A stretch of 64,000 bases of DNA from Stratiolaelaps scimitus (GCA_019614645.1 JABWDB010000069.1:496001-560000); one strand, 5' to 3'; counted from the stretch's first letter, positions 13,230 through 26,218 are shown. Notes: a model not told the origin generated them from the letters alone. Made by a program: numbers and translations.

Positions 13230-16200
13230 TGCAGGGAGGTCACCTCGGTAACCGTCAAACTTTGGTTTGTCTCCCAAAGAGTTGCGTGACTTCATGAGCA
13301 TCCTGTGTATACTTTATTAGTCTACAGGCAAAAACATCCAACGAAGTATACTTGATTAGTTATGCATTCTGGTACTGCCCGTATAGCCAAATATCGCAAT
13401 TCGAGTCGAAGAGCCGCTACTTCGCAAGAAAACTCCGAAGAAGGTTTTTGTCAATTATACATTAGATTAATGACTTGTATGCTAGATATGTGATAAATAT
13501 ATTAATTTAATCCCTAAAATGGCACACGGCACTGAGGCGTTTGGACCCAGTACCCCACCACCGAACTAAGTTGCACAGCAAGTTACCTCCCGAACGTGTT
13601 CTTTAAAAACGCCGCCCATATGTAGGCAATTTCAATCGAATTTTACCTTAACTGGGCACCTATTAAATATATCTATATAACCACAAGTTCGTTGCCATAC
13701 TTGCCAAATCTATGGTGCCCCTCATGATATTGTGGTATGGACTGTATTTAACTATAATATATAACTGTACGCAAATTGGCTGGACTCATACGAAGTCGTT
13801 AAATCCAAGGATCGCAGAATGCAAAAAATCGTGAACGGATTTTCTGCTTTCGACGATTTTCTATAGTTGATTTTATCGATATCTGTGACTCGATATGTTG
13901 TGCCTCTGGCCTCCCTGCGTTATCCGTTGCTTTCTCTCCTTCTTTCTCTCTCGTAGGATTCCACATCAGAGGTAAAGCCAGCTTTCCACCGTAGTCCAAT
14001 GGCTTAGCCTGGAGTGGGCTCTTACTGCCGCTGAGCGAATCCATCTGCATATTGCCATACCCGTTTATCCTACCCCCCCACCCCCCGAATGTATGCATGG
14101 ATGAAGAACTATGAAGACTTAGACCGAAGGAGGGAGAGAGAGAGGTTTCCGCCGTCCGAAGTCCAAAGGGAAAGCGCGACCGGGAAACGGGAAGTTAGGT
14201 TGGGGCAAGGGGGGGGGGGTAACGTAATCGCTCTCCAGATCCTCGTTACGCTGGCGGAGACGAAGACGAGGAAGAGGATAAAATACTCCCTGCCCCCGGG
14301 GCCCCCCCCGGGTTAGCCAAGAACAGCGACATAGGCCCTTGGGTGCAGTACATCTCCATAATATCACTGATATGCTTTGGCGATACGTTGGTGCGCTCCT
14401 CTATTAGTTTCATGAACAGAACGACAGCATAGAATGCGAAAAGAAAGCCCGGTTTTTCCGTGAAAAATATTCGACGATTTGGAATTATCACGAAACGAAT
14501 CATGGGTACGATGCCTAGTCCCAATAATAATAATAATAATCGGCAATCTAGGTAACTGGGACGTACACGCACTATCCGCAAATGAGACTTTTCGAATCCC
14601 TCTGGGACTGATACCCCACTTTGACCTACGCAGACGGCGTGACGGGGCATAGTGGCGCTTAATTAAGCTCGCATACGTTTAGTTAGTGGGCTGACCGAAC
14701 TTGAGACAGGCTTGTCGATTCAAAACGTGATACAACTGCAATACGTGCACTTATACACGGAAATGCGTGCTCAGCTACTTCGGAGTTTGGGAATCACGGC
14801 GGCACTCGTCTAAAGCAGACTCGTGATTTTTTGTTGTCCGACCTGGAGATAACGCGCAGAAGAACGAGCTAACGGCTAATATCACATTTATCCGGTTATC
14901 AGACACGTTGTTTGCATCGCTCAGATAATAAAGTTCTTCATGTTATGACCGTTTCGTCCAGTGAAGGAAATCACACGTCGGGGGCAGCTAGCATTCGCTG
15001 TATGGCATCATGATGACTGTCGCGGTAAATATCCGAGTCAGGGAAGAGAGGACAGCTCATAACACGGTGGAGGGCGGACGGAAACCGACCATTGCTAAAT
15101 GGATTTCAGGTGATCGCGCACTGATAAATACGCTTGTGTGATAAGCCATCATTAATTACGCTGACCTCTACTGTATATAACTATGCAAAAAATAAGATTA
15201 GATTGCTGGTGTATATAAAAAAAGCAGCAACCGAGCAACGCCTAGTTACATGCCTGACGGACTTTCGGCCAAAAACGCATACAAATAGATATAATGGGAT
15301 TACTGCCACCCGTAGAACTACTCCTATGTACTATTTGGCTTGTTTCAAACTTTAACGATTACCTTTAAATGTTACAGTACAATAATAATCGTTGCTAATT
15401 AATTAATTAATTGAGAGTAGAGCCGTGTTTCTTGGATAGTGCAATATGAAACAGATAAGCCCTTGAGAGACGTTTTGTTCCTTTAAACATTTCAGTATAT
15501 AGAACAATTTAATCGATGGCTCGTCCATTTCAGAAATCGGTAGTAGTGGCACTGCATTGAAACCGATGTTCTTCACGGCATCGTCCGTCCTTCAGTGCTA
15601 AAACTTCGAATAAACTTTTAATCAAGTACACTCGTTTATAGGCTGTCTAATCAGTAACTGATGTTTGCATATTTTTGGCGCTCAAATTGTCCCCCTATCC
15701 TCGTCGCTGATCGCGATCACATCACTCAATCCGTTTTTGTTGTGATCACTATATATTTTTCTGTTGAAATATAATATATGAGCTAAGTCTCTGCACTCAT
15801 GATTCAGTTGCCTGATCCTTCCGCAATCTTCACAGGGACCGCGTCTAACCAGTGGTCGTTCAGCGAAACGTAATCTCCTGCTGCTGCTGCGTCAGGGAGG
15901 TGCACTTTTTGTTGCTAGTCATCGTCGCCGTAAACGAGTTTGCCAGACTCGCCCTTCGTTCCAAGAGCAGACGGGAGGCGTAATATCATATGCTAAATAC
16001 TGCGAGAGGGTTTCGTATCGTATTTGGCGACATCAAGTGTATCGGCTGAACGAGAGAAGCTGGCGCGCGAGCTCAATCGGTGCGAGCGCCTAAAAATAAA
16101 TCTAAAACTTAAAGTTTTCATGCATTTAATATTCTAGTAGAGTTAAATTATGTTCACATCGATCAAATTACTTGACACCGTCGATCCACGGCGTTACGCC

Positions 16201-16540
16201 GTTCTACTTACTGGAACCATATGTTGAGACAGTAACCAGTCAGCGCACTAACGTCTACATCCCGTGTATAGGTCAATAATATTATGGATATGGCGAGTAT
16301 GGCCTGAAAGGTGCAGAAGTGTGTTTAAGATTGTTTAACGTCTTCACAAGAGCTGTTCTTTGGCTTCCAAAGATCGTGGTGTCAGACGCTATTGGATGCA
16401 GACGCTAATGTATGTATATGATTAGGGCATCGATTATATCATCTCGATTCATAATTACCTGCCTATAATTGCGAATGATAATCATTTAGTCACATAAAAC
16501 GACCTCGAATACAGACAAAGGTTGACGATTCAGAGACAAC
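13230..16540. other. No supported gene; short G/C homopolymer tracts
   Basis: Contains C-runs near 14071-14086, a G-run at 14209-14219 and an AAT microsatellite near 14524-14540. Open frames around 14.1-14.65 kb overlap in several frames and look non-coding. Confidence 0.4.
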
Positions 16541-16553
16541 ACAAAAGAGAGAA

Positions 16554-16817
16554 ATGCCATATGCCAACATTGTATGTCATACTCTGCTGAATGGGACTAC
16601 CAAACCCAGGCAATTTGTGATCTGCTTGGACTCGGAAACTTTTGATGTTCTGGAAGTGATGGCTGCAAAAATGAGGGAATACCGAAACGAAGTGGTCCAC
16701 AATGAACATAAACTTAACCTTCTTCCTGACGGTACCCCGACCGGACCGCTTCCATTGGAATACGTGCTTACGGGAATAATTGCCGCAATGTACCACTTAA
16801 TCGACACCCCAACTTGA
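16554..16817 (+). CDS. Small candidate gene, 87-residue unknown protein
   Basis: An ATG with A at -3 (GAGAAATGCC) opens an 87-codon frame ending in TGA. Codon choice and composition look protein-like: a hydrophobic core segment (QFVICLDSETFDVLEVMA), a charged helix-like segment (KMREYRNEVVHNEHK) and a C-terminal hydrophobic stretch (YVLTGIIAAMYHLID). No signal peptide and no motif I recognise. It could be a complete small gene, a first or last exon, or a fragment of a decayed element. The minus-strand frames over it are shadows. Confidence 0.45.
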   Translation: MPYANIVCHTLLNGTTKPRQFVICLDSETFDVLEVMAAKMREYRNEVVHNEHKLNLLPDGTPTGPLPLEYVLTGIIAAMYHLIDTPT

Positions 16818-16819
16818 GA

Positions 16820-17280
16820 GCTTGTTCAATAAGCCTTTGGTTGTGTTTATTAAGTAATTTTGGACAAACGCGCGGCTTCCGTACGCCCGATCTCCACTTA
16901 TTCTACAATCCCCAAAATCATTTCATTCCCCTCTCAGTAGACGGTTACAATCTGTTTGTGCCGTGTTTTTGAGCATCTGAACTACATTCGACACTTTTCC
17001 AGAGTTTAAATCCTGTTTGAGTTTATCGTGGGAGGCGCCCTGCTTGGCTTAGTAAAGTAACTGAGAGACATCGTCCAAGCGAGCCAGGTTACTGTAGATT
17101 ATTGTGACGCGATACCAAATTATTTCAACCAAATCACTCCGGTGGCTCATGTTGACGACCTCGGCGATATCCATTTCTCTGTAGCCAGTATTCAGATTCG
17201 CCACCGTAACCTAATGTGCTTCCCTATGCAAAGGACCTTATACTGTCTAGCCGGTCTAAATTACCCTCTAAAAAATCGAT
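16820..17280. other. No supported gene
   Basis: Short chance frames only. It leads into the segment shared with 45.57 kb. Confidence 0.4.
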
Positions 17281-17313
17281 GTTTTCGGGCCGACTCTCAG
17301 CCAACATTTAACG
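17281..17313 (+). repeat. Segment shared with 45567-45599, possible Tc1-like relic
   Basis: About 33 bases match the segment at 45567-45599, with a perfect run CAGCCAACATTTAACG. In frame it reads ADSQPTFNGQR here and VDSQPTFNVHD at the other site, reminiscent of the first-Asp motif of Tc1-like transposases (DES-F---G). The flanks do not obviously align. Called only as a dispersed repeat fragment. Confidence 0.3.
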
Positions 17314-17539
17314 GTCAGCGGTAAACCACCCTTCGTGTTTTTGTGGACGATATGGGGCTTCGTCCGAAATATACAATCAATGAGGTTCCATAGAGATTGT
17401 CGACGCGCAGCATCGGATGCCCTACGATTCAACGACAGAGGGCTACAGAACGCCAGCTTGGTTATATATTTATGGGTGACTCGCTCACCTTATGGAAATC
17501 ATTTGGCGAGCAATCTGCCGCAACAATAGAGAACCCATT

Positions 17540-20500
17540 TAAGCGTTCCGAATAAATTTGGAGGCATCTGACGCGTTATCTGAAGCCCGTGTTCCTCAAA
17601 CGAGCTCTCGGATTGCACTGCGCTGTTAACCCCGAAAGATCGCCTAGTTTATCAACTTGCCTGGCACGCCGCTCTTAGTGGATGACCTAAGGAAGAGCCT
17701 TTGTCCATCGGAAATCACAGCCTACAATGAATGAATTGACTGCGTATTGAAAATCGTCCCTGTTCACTAAAGCCGCCAGGTTTTAGAGTAGATCTATTAA
17801 CTCGCCTCTCTTAACATATGTCAGTGCGTTGGACCACTTTAGTATTATTTTACCCCAATGGATGCTAAGGTCCCCCTCTGATCAACTGATCAGACCGGGG
17901 GCCCGGCTGCAGATGTACCTACACAGGTGCAACGTACACTGTAGTCAGTACCATGCTAACCAGTGAATGTTCTGCAATGACTTCAAACACCAAACTATAT
18001 CATGCTAGCTACCCTACATGCTCTTACACATATACAAGAATCTACATAATATATAAAGTTAAGCATATTTTGGACTCATCGTTTTAGCTAGTCGAATATG
18101 TAAATATGCATTGACTGATTAAAAACTAACGAAAAATGATCAGCGAAGTAGCTGAAGCGGGTTCGCGCAGAAGCACAGCTCCGACTCACGTGACAGAATA
18201 AGCTTCAGAATGTTTCTCTCTTTATAGCACTTCGGAGCTATCTCAGAAGTCCAGAGGAAACAGCACCGCATTCCCGTCCTGGAGTGAGTACGTATGTTGC
18301 ATGTGCGCGGCCTAATGTCACCTACTACGATTCCGTCCGGACTCACAGGATGGTGGGGGGACACTCGCCCGTCATTGCTTCGCAACCTTCTCGTAGGCTC
18401 GTCCGAGTACCCTCTCGACGCTCTGTAGAGCAGCCCTATGACTCTATGGTAGAGGCGAGCGAAGTCAACGCTCGGAGAAGAGATCCAACGTCAACGCAGC
18501 TAATGCACTTCTCATGTTAACTCGTCATGGGGGGCAGGCGATTCAGGGCTGCTCTCGCTGTATGCGCGCAGTGATTGCCGTGAGACGTCGTGGTCGCATG
18601 GCGATCCCGTCGCTTCTGACCGTCTCATGTGGAATCGGAGCTGAAGGGCGATGGTGGCAATCCTTTCGGGCCATCGAAATAGCTCAGTAACTACAACGCT
18701 CGTCGTGTTGTTTATGGCCGCCTGTTTAGAGGCCTCCGATTCGACAACGAAAATGTGTTCGATGTTTTATTCTGACTAGTAGGGCTGGCGACGTAACAGG
18801 CAATGCGCAAAAGGGAACGTACCCAGAGGAGGCGAATGTCACAGCTCATGCTGGTTACCAAAGGCGGGTATGAGAGGCGATATCGCACTTAAATGTTCCT
18901 CCTCTGCAACGAGGTTTCAAAGCAGACTGATGAACATACTCATTTCATATTTATGTAGTTTGAGTGGAATAGACAATGCGATCCAATAGTGAAGGTGGGG
19001 ACGTTTAATGGCGGACGTATCTCAGTGGACTCTACACAACCTAGCGGTACCAGATGTAGAAATCTGTCATATCCTAATATACGATCGAGTATATTATCGC
19101 TTGTATTTGATTTTCAGCCGATAATCTCCCGGTGATATGGTAGTCTTTGTCATAGAAACGAAATGAATTGAAACACCTGCAGAACATCATATGATCTAAT
19201 TTCAGTCTGCTGTGTGTGAATTAACTCCTCATACATAATATTACCTTGTCGTTCGTACAGAGGGACAAATTAAACAAGGAAAATAAACACATGGAATAGT
19301 ACACAGTCCCAAGCCACGATGCTGTCTAATATATAGCATATATAGATAACTGTTGAACAAAACTCCGATGTTTCTGTTTTCCTCAATGCCTCAGATATTC
19401 CTGTCAACAACAACAACAGAACAAGTGGTACTCAGCTCTCAGCAGCAAGTTCAACATACCTGAACGTAACATATATAATAAATGGCGCCTCATACAATGA
19501 ACACCGCCGACTATTCAATGTGCATATCAACAGCTCTGTTCGATGGTGAAACGCAGTCAGAGAGCTTCCTTCATGGTGAATGCACAGAACTCGAACCCAC
19601 ACAAGCAGTTCACAGGCCACGCTTTTCTTGACACATACCAAGATATTATGTAATTGCGAGCATGCCTTGGTGAAAGCTTGCTATCCCGTCAGACTGGCCA
19701 GATGCTGGTGCTACTGCTGCTGCTGCAACTGCTGTTATACGCCGTGCAGGAATACAGGACAAACTGCCTAGTATCAGTCACCAGTCGCACACCCTGCCCT
19801 CGCAGGAATCTCTCGCGAAACATTCCACACCACTCCACTCCACTTCGACACATCCGAAACATGGTGTTCGCGGTTCCCTGCATCATACACGATATGATAC
19901 CTCCGCTAGCAGCATCAGCAACAGCTAGTACAACAGCAACGGCGACAACAACAGCAACAGCGACAACTAGAAGGAGGATGAGGAGTGCGGCGACTCTTTC
20001 TCGTGGCGATGTATCGCGATGAAGAAGTGGTCGCCACATCGCTGGATACTCATGTAAATATTAGGTACGGTGGTGAAGGGGAGCCAAAAGAGGACGACTG
20101 AGTATAGGGACGGGGGAGGTATTGCGCGAGAGAAAAGGCGAATGTGAACGCCGGAGTATCGCGGGTGAAGCAGTGGGACTTGGGGCACTCTGTATTCTCT
20201 ATGGCCGTGTCGCATCACACTTCCATGATACACTAGCAAAGTAGTTGCCTCTGCAGTCTCGCTCGCACTTCAGCAGCCCACGGCTACTGAGGGCGTTTGC
20301 TTCCCTGACTGGCTGCCTAGTTGTATATATATATGTGTGTGTGTTAGTGGGTGTAGGTGTCTGTCGGTCGGTCGGTCGGTCTGCCTGTTCGTCCCCGCAT
20401 TCGAGGTGGTCTCCAGAGACTGCCGGAAGTACTGGCCATCTTCGCTTGTTGATGTTTCCGGCGACGATCCGGCCGCGGTGATCACGATGTTCGCGTGGTG

Positions 20501-21271
20501 TCCACACGACTCGATGGTCTATATGCGCTAATATATATATATATATATACGCGGCCAGGAATAAACGTTAAATGAACAAATGTAAATGAAAAAAAAAAGA
20601 AATATATCGCCTATTTAGATAGTGTTGAAGTGGAGGTCTACGCTGTGCTAGCGTATTATCGCCAAGTCCCCCCTATATCCTAGATGATTCACATACAGGT
20701 GTATTACACGAGCGCCGCATAGAGCCGTCACACATTAGCCAACAAATTAGCGAGGGAAATGATACGATTGAGTGCCCTTGCATTGTTGCTGCACACTTCC
20801 CGGATCAAAGTCAAAGATTTCACTGTTAGGGAATGGGCGTGCATACGTTACATTTTCTAGAATTTTTTTAGAGATTCTAAACTGCAAATACCACTGCTAC
20901 GATTAAATAAATAAATACATGTTTCTATAGCTGGCCCTCATTTGTTTGCAACTAATAAAGGCGTACGCTGGAACACATTCAGACGAAGTACTCACCAATA
21001 AGTCCGACATGATGACGAAATTTATCGAAAGTCAGCCTCCACAAACCATCTCACTGTTTAGGTCGTACTCTGTGAGGAGTTTCACTGCGTACACAGGCGT
21101 TCTATCTCGAACAGATCAAAGCGTGAGCTTAATGCACTGTGCACGAACAGAGGATGTCCAATGGGCTTAGTTTAGGCATCAGAGTGATAGGGGCATCGCA
21201 ATATCGAACAATAGATTCTAAAGGGTGGGTCGGGCGACAACTTCAACGAAAGAAAGGCTCTCTTCATCGAC

Positions 21272-21318
<47 letters not shown>

Positions 21319-23300
21319 CCATGAGAGAGATCTGCACATGCCTTGCCTCAACTTGAAAACATTGGGGGTCGTGTAGCTCCTTTCGAAGCTCATAGACACC
21401 AACAAGAACTGGCAACTTCCTGAAGGAAACGGTTAACGAAATGCTATTTATTATTTTTTGCTATTTATTAGAATTTGTTCACGTGACCCAACGGTAGCCC
21501 ACGTGTATATTCCAGGGATATGGGAGGTAGGGAATTTCGTCTCATATTTTCCACGCAACGAAACCTGCTGATATGAGGTATCAAAGGGTGGAAAATGGAG
21601 ACATTCGCTTTCAATTGACAACAAAATAAAGTACGATGTCAACTCCTCGGCGTAGTTCTCATCATAGTTTGTAGTTAATTTGTGTTTTGTGTTTTTTACA
21701 TCATTCATCATTGCTTGTGGCAAGCATAGACCGAGACTTTGAACAAAGGCTCAGGCGACAAACGTCCACACAAGCGCTCGAAGGGAATCTTTAGAAACAA
21801 AAACGGACGATGGCATAACTTTACGAACCTTTTCGAATAAGATTCACTTATTTCCACAAACTAAATGAATAGGCATGGGACCTGGCATACACGGCCATTC
21901 TAACGCTTTGTTTCAGTTCTTCTTCTTGCCATACGTATAGCCAGATGCACTCGTAGAACACAGTAGAATTGTAGAACACAGTCCATTAAAGCTGCCAGCT
22001 TCCAAGTTCAATCACATGTTCGAGAAATTTGGCCATATGCTTCATGAGGGATACATCCTCGTCCCAGCGACCTTATTCTATCTACGAGGTGTCAGCCGCA
22101 CTCTATTAGCGAACATTAATGACAGTGCAGGATGCTATTGTGAGCGACAAAGACACATGAACAGTTGCGACACAGCAGAACGTCACCGGCGACAATAACG
22201 GCAATGATATATACATATATATATATTCATGCAGTCACACGTTTACGAATTCATTAAGGACCACCGTCGGCTTCGAATCACCTTTATAACAATGTCCTAA
22301 GGCCGGAGGCGAGACGAAACGAAGCTTTTTCCTGGCCACAGTTGACTACACTGGGCCGCATAGGCTGGGGTTACGTAAAAACACATTTGTCTCATAGGTG
22401 TATGTCTCAATGGATGATTATTATACGATGATGGGACGCTCGGCGGCAGGGGATTCACTATGTTGTACACGTTATTGCAATGCGGTCACATGAGCACGTA
22501 ATAGTTGTACAAGGCTTTGTGTCAGCTCCTCAATTGACAGCAGGCGAGCACCGCCAAAAAGGCGGGCTACGAACACGAGCGAACAATACCAGTGACATAA
22601 TAAAAGACGGTGAGCGAGCGAGTTTTTGCAGTTGTATTGTTTTCTCAAGTCGCCTCGTTAATTCGGCGGAGCGCTCTTGAGCGCTCGGAGTCTCGCTTTG
22701 TGAAAACGCTAGGTTCGTTTGAGGCATATCAGAGGCCTAAGGGCCATAATGAATAGAATGTCTAGTGTGGGATATATACACGGGCACGGCAGCCACTGAG
22801 ATGTAGAGGCGGTAATTAAAAAGTAAACGGTTTGCAGTATAATATAATCATAATAATAGTAAGGCAGATAGGATACTATTCAGGGGATCTTGGCAGCGTA
22901 CGAAGGAACGGCATATATATATATTCTTTATCAAAAGTGGGCCATTTTACAAAATCACTAACGTCGGTCTTGAATCCGAAATCGTATCATTGTGCTTGCA
23001 TAGAACAAGCGCTGAATTATTTGCTTACTTTTATAGAACGCATAGCCTCAATAATTTATATATATATATATCCTCGTGTCGTTGAAGGCATGTGGAGTCC
23101 TCATTGAGGAATCTGCGCGAGGATGTCGTTGATGATACTGATAACGATGATCAGTGTTAAATCATTGATTGTCATAAAACTGCACTGACGGCAATCGTCC
23201 TGGTGAGCTGTCACGGCCTCGTTCATGTGGTGTATAGTGCATTGTATAGATAGAGTAGATCGAGAGGACAGCATTGTTGCTCACGGCTATTGCACTTTCC
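17540..23300. other. No supported gene; microsatellites
   Basis: Includes CAACAG-type repeats near 19915-19970, a GGTC repeat near 20363-20380, (AT)n tracts at 20530-20549 and 21274-21314, and a shorter one near 22208-22226. GC-richer stretches at 18.3-18.8 and 20.2-20.5 kb have overlapping frames on both strands but no protein signature. Confidence 0.4.
21274..21314. repeat. (AT)n microsatellite
   Basis: About 41 bases of uninterrupted alternating AT. Confidence 0.95.
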
Positions 23301-23314
23301 CTCCCGTTCGGTTC

Positions 23315-23569
23315 TCATAGATCCGCGGATTTTGCGAATTTCAAAGCAGCGGCATGGACAAAAGGTGCACTTGTGATAGAAACCGCTGGCCAAGGGTCCA
23401 CCAGCTTTCTCATTTGAATCTCAATATCACTGTGGGGTCCACCGGAGCAGCTTGCTGTTGAGGCCACGTACGTTGGCATTACGCTGCCACCTGGTATTAC
23501 GTGCGTGTTGTACAGCTGGACAGCTGTACAACTCGACAACAATAGCCAAAACAGCTCATACAAGTTCAC
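23315..23569 (-). CDS. Candidate exon with hydrophobic N-terminus (unrecognised)
   Basis: An 84-codon minus frame reads with a leading hydrophobic segment (NLYELFWLLLSSCTAVQLY) followed by a mixed-polarity region ending KFAKSADL and TGA. The first part would suit a signal peptide or membrane segment. There is no ATG at its beginning (internal ATGs occur later), so it would need an upstream exon. The sequence just upstream is a GA-rich tract, a poor splice acceptor context. Confidence 0.22.
   Translation of the reverse strand: MNLYELFWLLLSSCTAVQLYNTHVIPGGSVMPTYVASTASCSGGPHSDIEIQMRKLVDPWPAVSITSAPFVHAAALKFAKSADL
23507..23532. repeat. Perfect 12-bp inverted repeat
   Basis: GTTGTACAGCTG and CAGCTGTACAAC are separated by two bases, giving a nearly seamless palindrome that includes two CAGCTG E-box cores. 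Confidence 0.85.
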
Positions 23570-23575
23570 TAACGT

Positions 23576-23596
23576 TCACTCTCTCTCTCTCTCTCT
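23576..23596. repeat. (CT)n microsatellite
   Basis: About 20 bases of alternating CT. Confidence 0.9.
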
Positions 23597-24351
23597 GTTC
23601 TAGAGGAGTGTTCGTTCAACCGTTTGTTCCCCGACTACTCACAGATTTCGTCAGGTAAGATGATGATGATGATGCTTTAAAATTAGGATGCAAATAAAAA
23701 AAACTGGGAAACTTGGTTGAAAATGCTGAGAAAAGTGAGGCATGTTTTGATGAAGAAGAAGAAAAAGAACTATAGAATAATCATAATCGTCATCATTATC
23801 ATCATCGTAGGCCCATTTCGTAATTGTAATTCTATAGACAGACTCAACTGGATGAATGAACACGTGTACAAACTTACAGCTATGTCGGAAAAGTGAAAAA
23901 AAACTCTAAGCAAATACTCGCTTGTTTCAACGTGTCAAACAAATATCTGTGTGTTTCCTACCTGCAGCCTTGTGTCCAACCTAACCTATTAAAAGCGTTC
24001 CCCATAATTTTTGTACATATGAATGTATTCTATTCTATTAGATATTGCTATGATCACTGCATAGTATTACCAAATGGCAGGCTTGACACATACTGGTACA
24101 GCCTTCTGTCATAATATTGAATGGACTAACATGTGGTTTGGAATCAAATCCTTCCAGACGCTTTGGAGAATCTTGGGATTGCTTAATCAGCTTTCATTAT
24201 CTGTGGAGCCTGACTTACCGGTTAAAACAATAGTAAGGGTGGCCTCAATTGATCCTCATAGTATCCTTTCTGATCCTTATACCGGTAGTAGGTTAAGTGT
24301 TGAGGGCTGTCACATAAACGAACAGTTTGGAGTTAGCTCAAAAAATTATTT

Positions 24352-24691
24352 TCAAGTCTTTGTATTGTCGATTTCCTTTAAACTTCCTTTATCCTCTTGG
24401 TTATTGTCTTCCCCCATATCCGACTTATTCTCAGATAATGCAAATCCTGCGGCAAGTAACAACTGAGATCCTTGTGACCAAACTACAACGATGTCCACAG
24501 TGATGGCTGCAGCAGCAGCAACGAATCGTCGACTCAATATATGAGAATCATATTTTTCCACCATCCAGCTTTTTTCCTTGACATCGCCGAGCAAAGCCTC
24601 CTGCGAAATCTTCCGCAATGAGGCGACTGACACAGAAATAGCTTTCCGGCGGGATCCTTCACGTTGACCAATAACATTCAGTGCATTTCCG
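24352..24691 (-). CDS. Candidate terminal exon with acidic tail (unrecognised)
   Basis: On the minus strand a strong 3' splice site (seven T then CTAG) is followed by one leftover base and an open frame of about 112 codons ending in TGA at 24352. The translation has a basic start (GQREGSRRKA), a helix-like middle (LRKISQEALLGDVKEKSW), a hydrophobic stretch that could be a membrane segment (AAAAAITVDIVVVW, then QLLLAAGFAL) and a hydrophilic acidic tail (ENKSDMGEDNNQEDKGSLK). There is no ATG near the open end, as expected for a last exon. A plus-strand frame over the same DNA is probably its shadow. The GC-rich block at 24.8-25.4 kb could contain an upstream exon, but I found no joining donor. 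Confidence 0.38.
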
Positions 24692-24799
24692 CTAGAAAAA
24701 AATCATTGCTAAAATCACCTTTTCATCTGCGAAGCAAGGTAAAGCTAGGAAATAGGCTGCGACGTTATCTTCTAACGCCGGAGTAGTTTGCTGCAGAAT

Positions 24800-25380
24800 G
24801 GAGTTCTATAGCCATCCAGCCTTTCTTCGAGAGCGGCGCGCTCTGCCTGACACCAAAGCTGTGGACGCAATGAGAGGAAAAAGAGGACGCGGTTCATCCG
24901 TTACGCGCCGTTGCTCTCCGTCAATGGCAGAAAAGCAGTCCCGAAGGGAACCTGCAAAGCGAGCCTGCTGCAGGCCATAGGATTCCGGCGGCCAGAGGAT
25001 TCCATAGGCGGCGGCGGCGGCAGCAGCTGTAGGCCTCTGGACTCCGGACGGTGGAAGTGCCGACGTGGACACAGTAGATGTCTAACGGGTTTGGCCTGGG
25101 TTGGGCCTGGCGGCTTGCAGGTGACTTAGCGGGACTGACTGTGCGACTGAGCGCCATCTCGCGCGCACAAGGGGACATTGGCGGTGGGGGGAGGGGGGGG
25201 GGGGGTGTCGACTCGGCTGAACCAATCCCCTCGAATGCGCAGGTTATCTCTTCGTCACATCCGCTCGAGTCGACGGTCCGCTTTCGTCGTTAGCCTTCAT
25301 CGGACTTTTCAGCCTGTGGACAGAGTTTCTCATCCACCGCGGGGCAGATGGGAAGCTGGTGGCTCATCTCGTACGTAGGT
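24800..25380. other. GC-rich, CpG-rich block with overlapping open frames
   Basis: GC content is clearly above the flanks, with GCGGCGGCGG repeats and a long G-run at 25181-25204. Several frames are open on both strands. It could be a promoter or first-exon region of a minus-strand gene ending at 24352, but no frame is convincing. Confidence 0.3.
25181..25204 (+). repeat. Poly-G tract, possible G-quadruplex
   Basis: The run contains more than four separable blocks of three or more G on the plus strand, enough for intramolecular G-quadruplex folding. Confidence 0.7.
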
Positions 25381-25419
25381 AGGCACTATAGGGGAGAGAT
25401 GGCCCCTGGATGTGGACGG

Positions 25420-25446
25420 AATTCAATGTGGAGAAAACATTGAATT
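25420..25446. repeat. Short hairpin, 10-bp arms
   Basis: AATTCAATGT and ACATTGAATT flank a 7-base loop. Confidence 0.7.
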
Positions 25447-25612
25447 AAACCGCCCCATTGGGCCCGCCGGAACTGCGGGTTACTCTGAGAGTTTGCTACA
25501 CACAGACATGATCCACATTCCACACAAATAGAATGATAAGAATAATACAAATACTAGTAACAAAGCAAGCAGAAATCCTCGGTATATTAGTTGGCGTAAA
25601 TTTTAACCGACG

Positions 25613-25962
25613 CATACTATAAGTACGTAAATTTTCCTGTTTTGTTCCTGTTTCTAATGGAGTAACTATAAGTACGTAAATTCCTGTTTCCAATGGAATA
25701 ACTATAAGTACGTAAATTCCTGTTTCCAATGGAATAACTATAAGTACGTAAATTCCTGTTTCCAATGGAATAACTATAAGTACGTAAATTCCTGTTTCCA
25801 ATGGAATAACCATAAGTACGTAAATTCCTGTTTCCAATGGAATAACTATAAGTACATAAATTCCTGTTTCCAATGGAATAACTATAAGTACGTAAATTCC
25901 TGTTTCCAATGGAATAATATAAATTCCTGTTTCCAATGGAATAACTATAAGTACGTAAATTT
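25613..25962. repeat. 36-bp minisatellite, about nine to ten units
   Basis: A 36-bp unit containing TAAGTACGTAAATTCCTG and TTTCCAATGGAATAACTA repeats head to tail. Most units are identical or differ at one base, and two units near the right end are shortened. Because 36 is a multiple of three, every stop-free frame stays open, which creates two long repetitive minus-strand frames with a 12-residue period. There is no start context or flanking coding signal, so I treat these as artefacts. Confidence 0.9.
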
Positions 25963-26218
25963 ACCCACTGGCGAAATTCCCTAATATGAATAATGAATGT
26001 GTATAGCAAAACTTCGCCAGGGTAAATTACAGCTAAATTTGTAGATAGACTCAGTAAAAGAAAAAAACTTCTCGTATGTACTGTGACAGCCCACATCTTG
26101 CGCTGATGCTTTTACGGGGCTCGCAAGTCACTCACTGTTCACTTATTGGCGATTGTCAAAAGCGACAAGCAGAACCAGGTTATTGCTACTTTCAGCTCAC
26201 AGTAATAATAATAGTATG

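Noticed and set aside
17865..17910. Small GATCA palindrome with C/G flanks
   Set aside because: Short, imperfect and common by chance. No associated feature.
25613..25962. CRISPR-like array
   Set aside because: Units are contiguous with no unique spacers, in a eukaryotic context.
25496..26096. Two long minus-strand ORFs (146 and 159 codons) with a 12-residue repeat
   Set aside because: They are translations of the 36-bp minisatellite. Repeat length divisible by three keeps frames open, and there is no start context or flanking coding signal.
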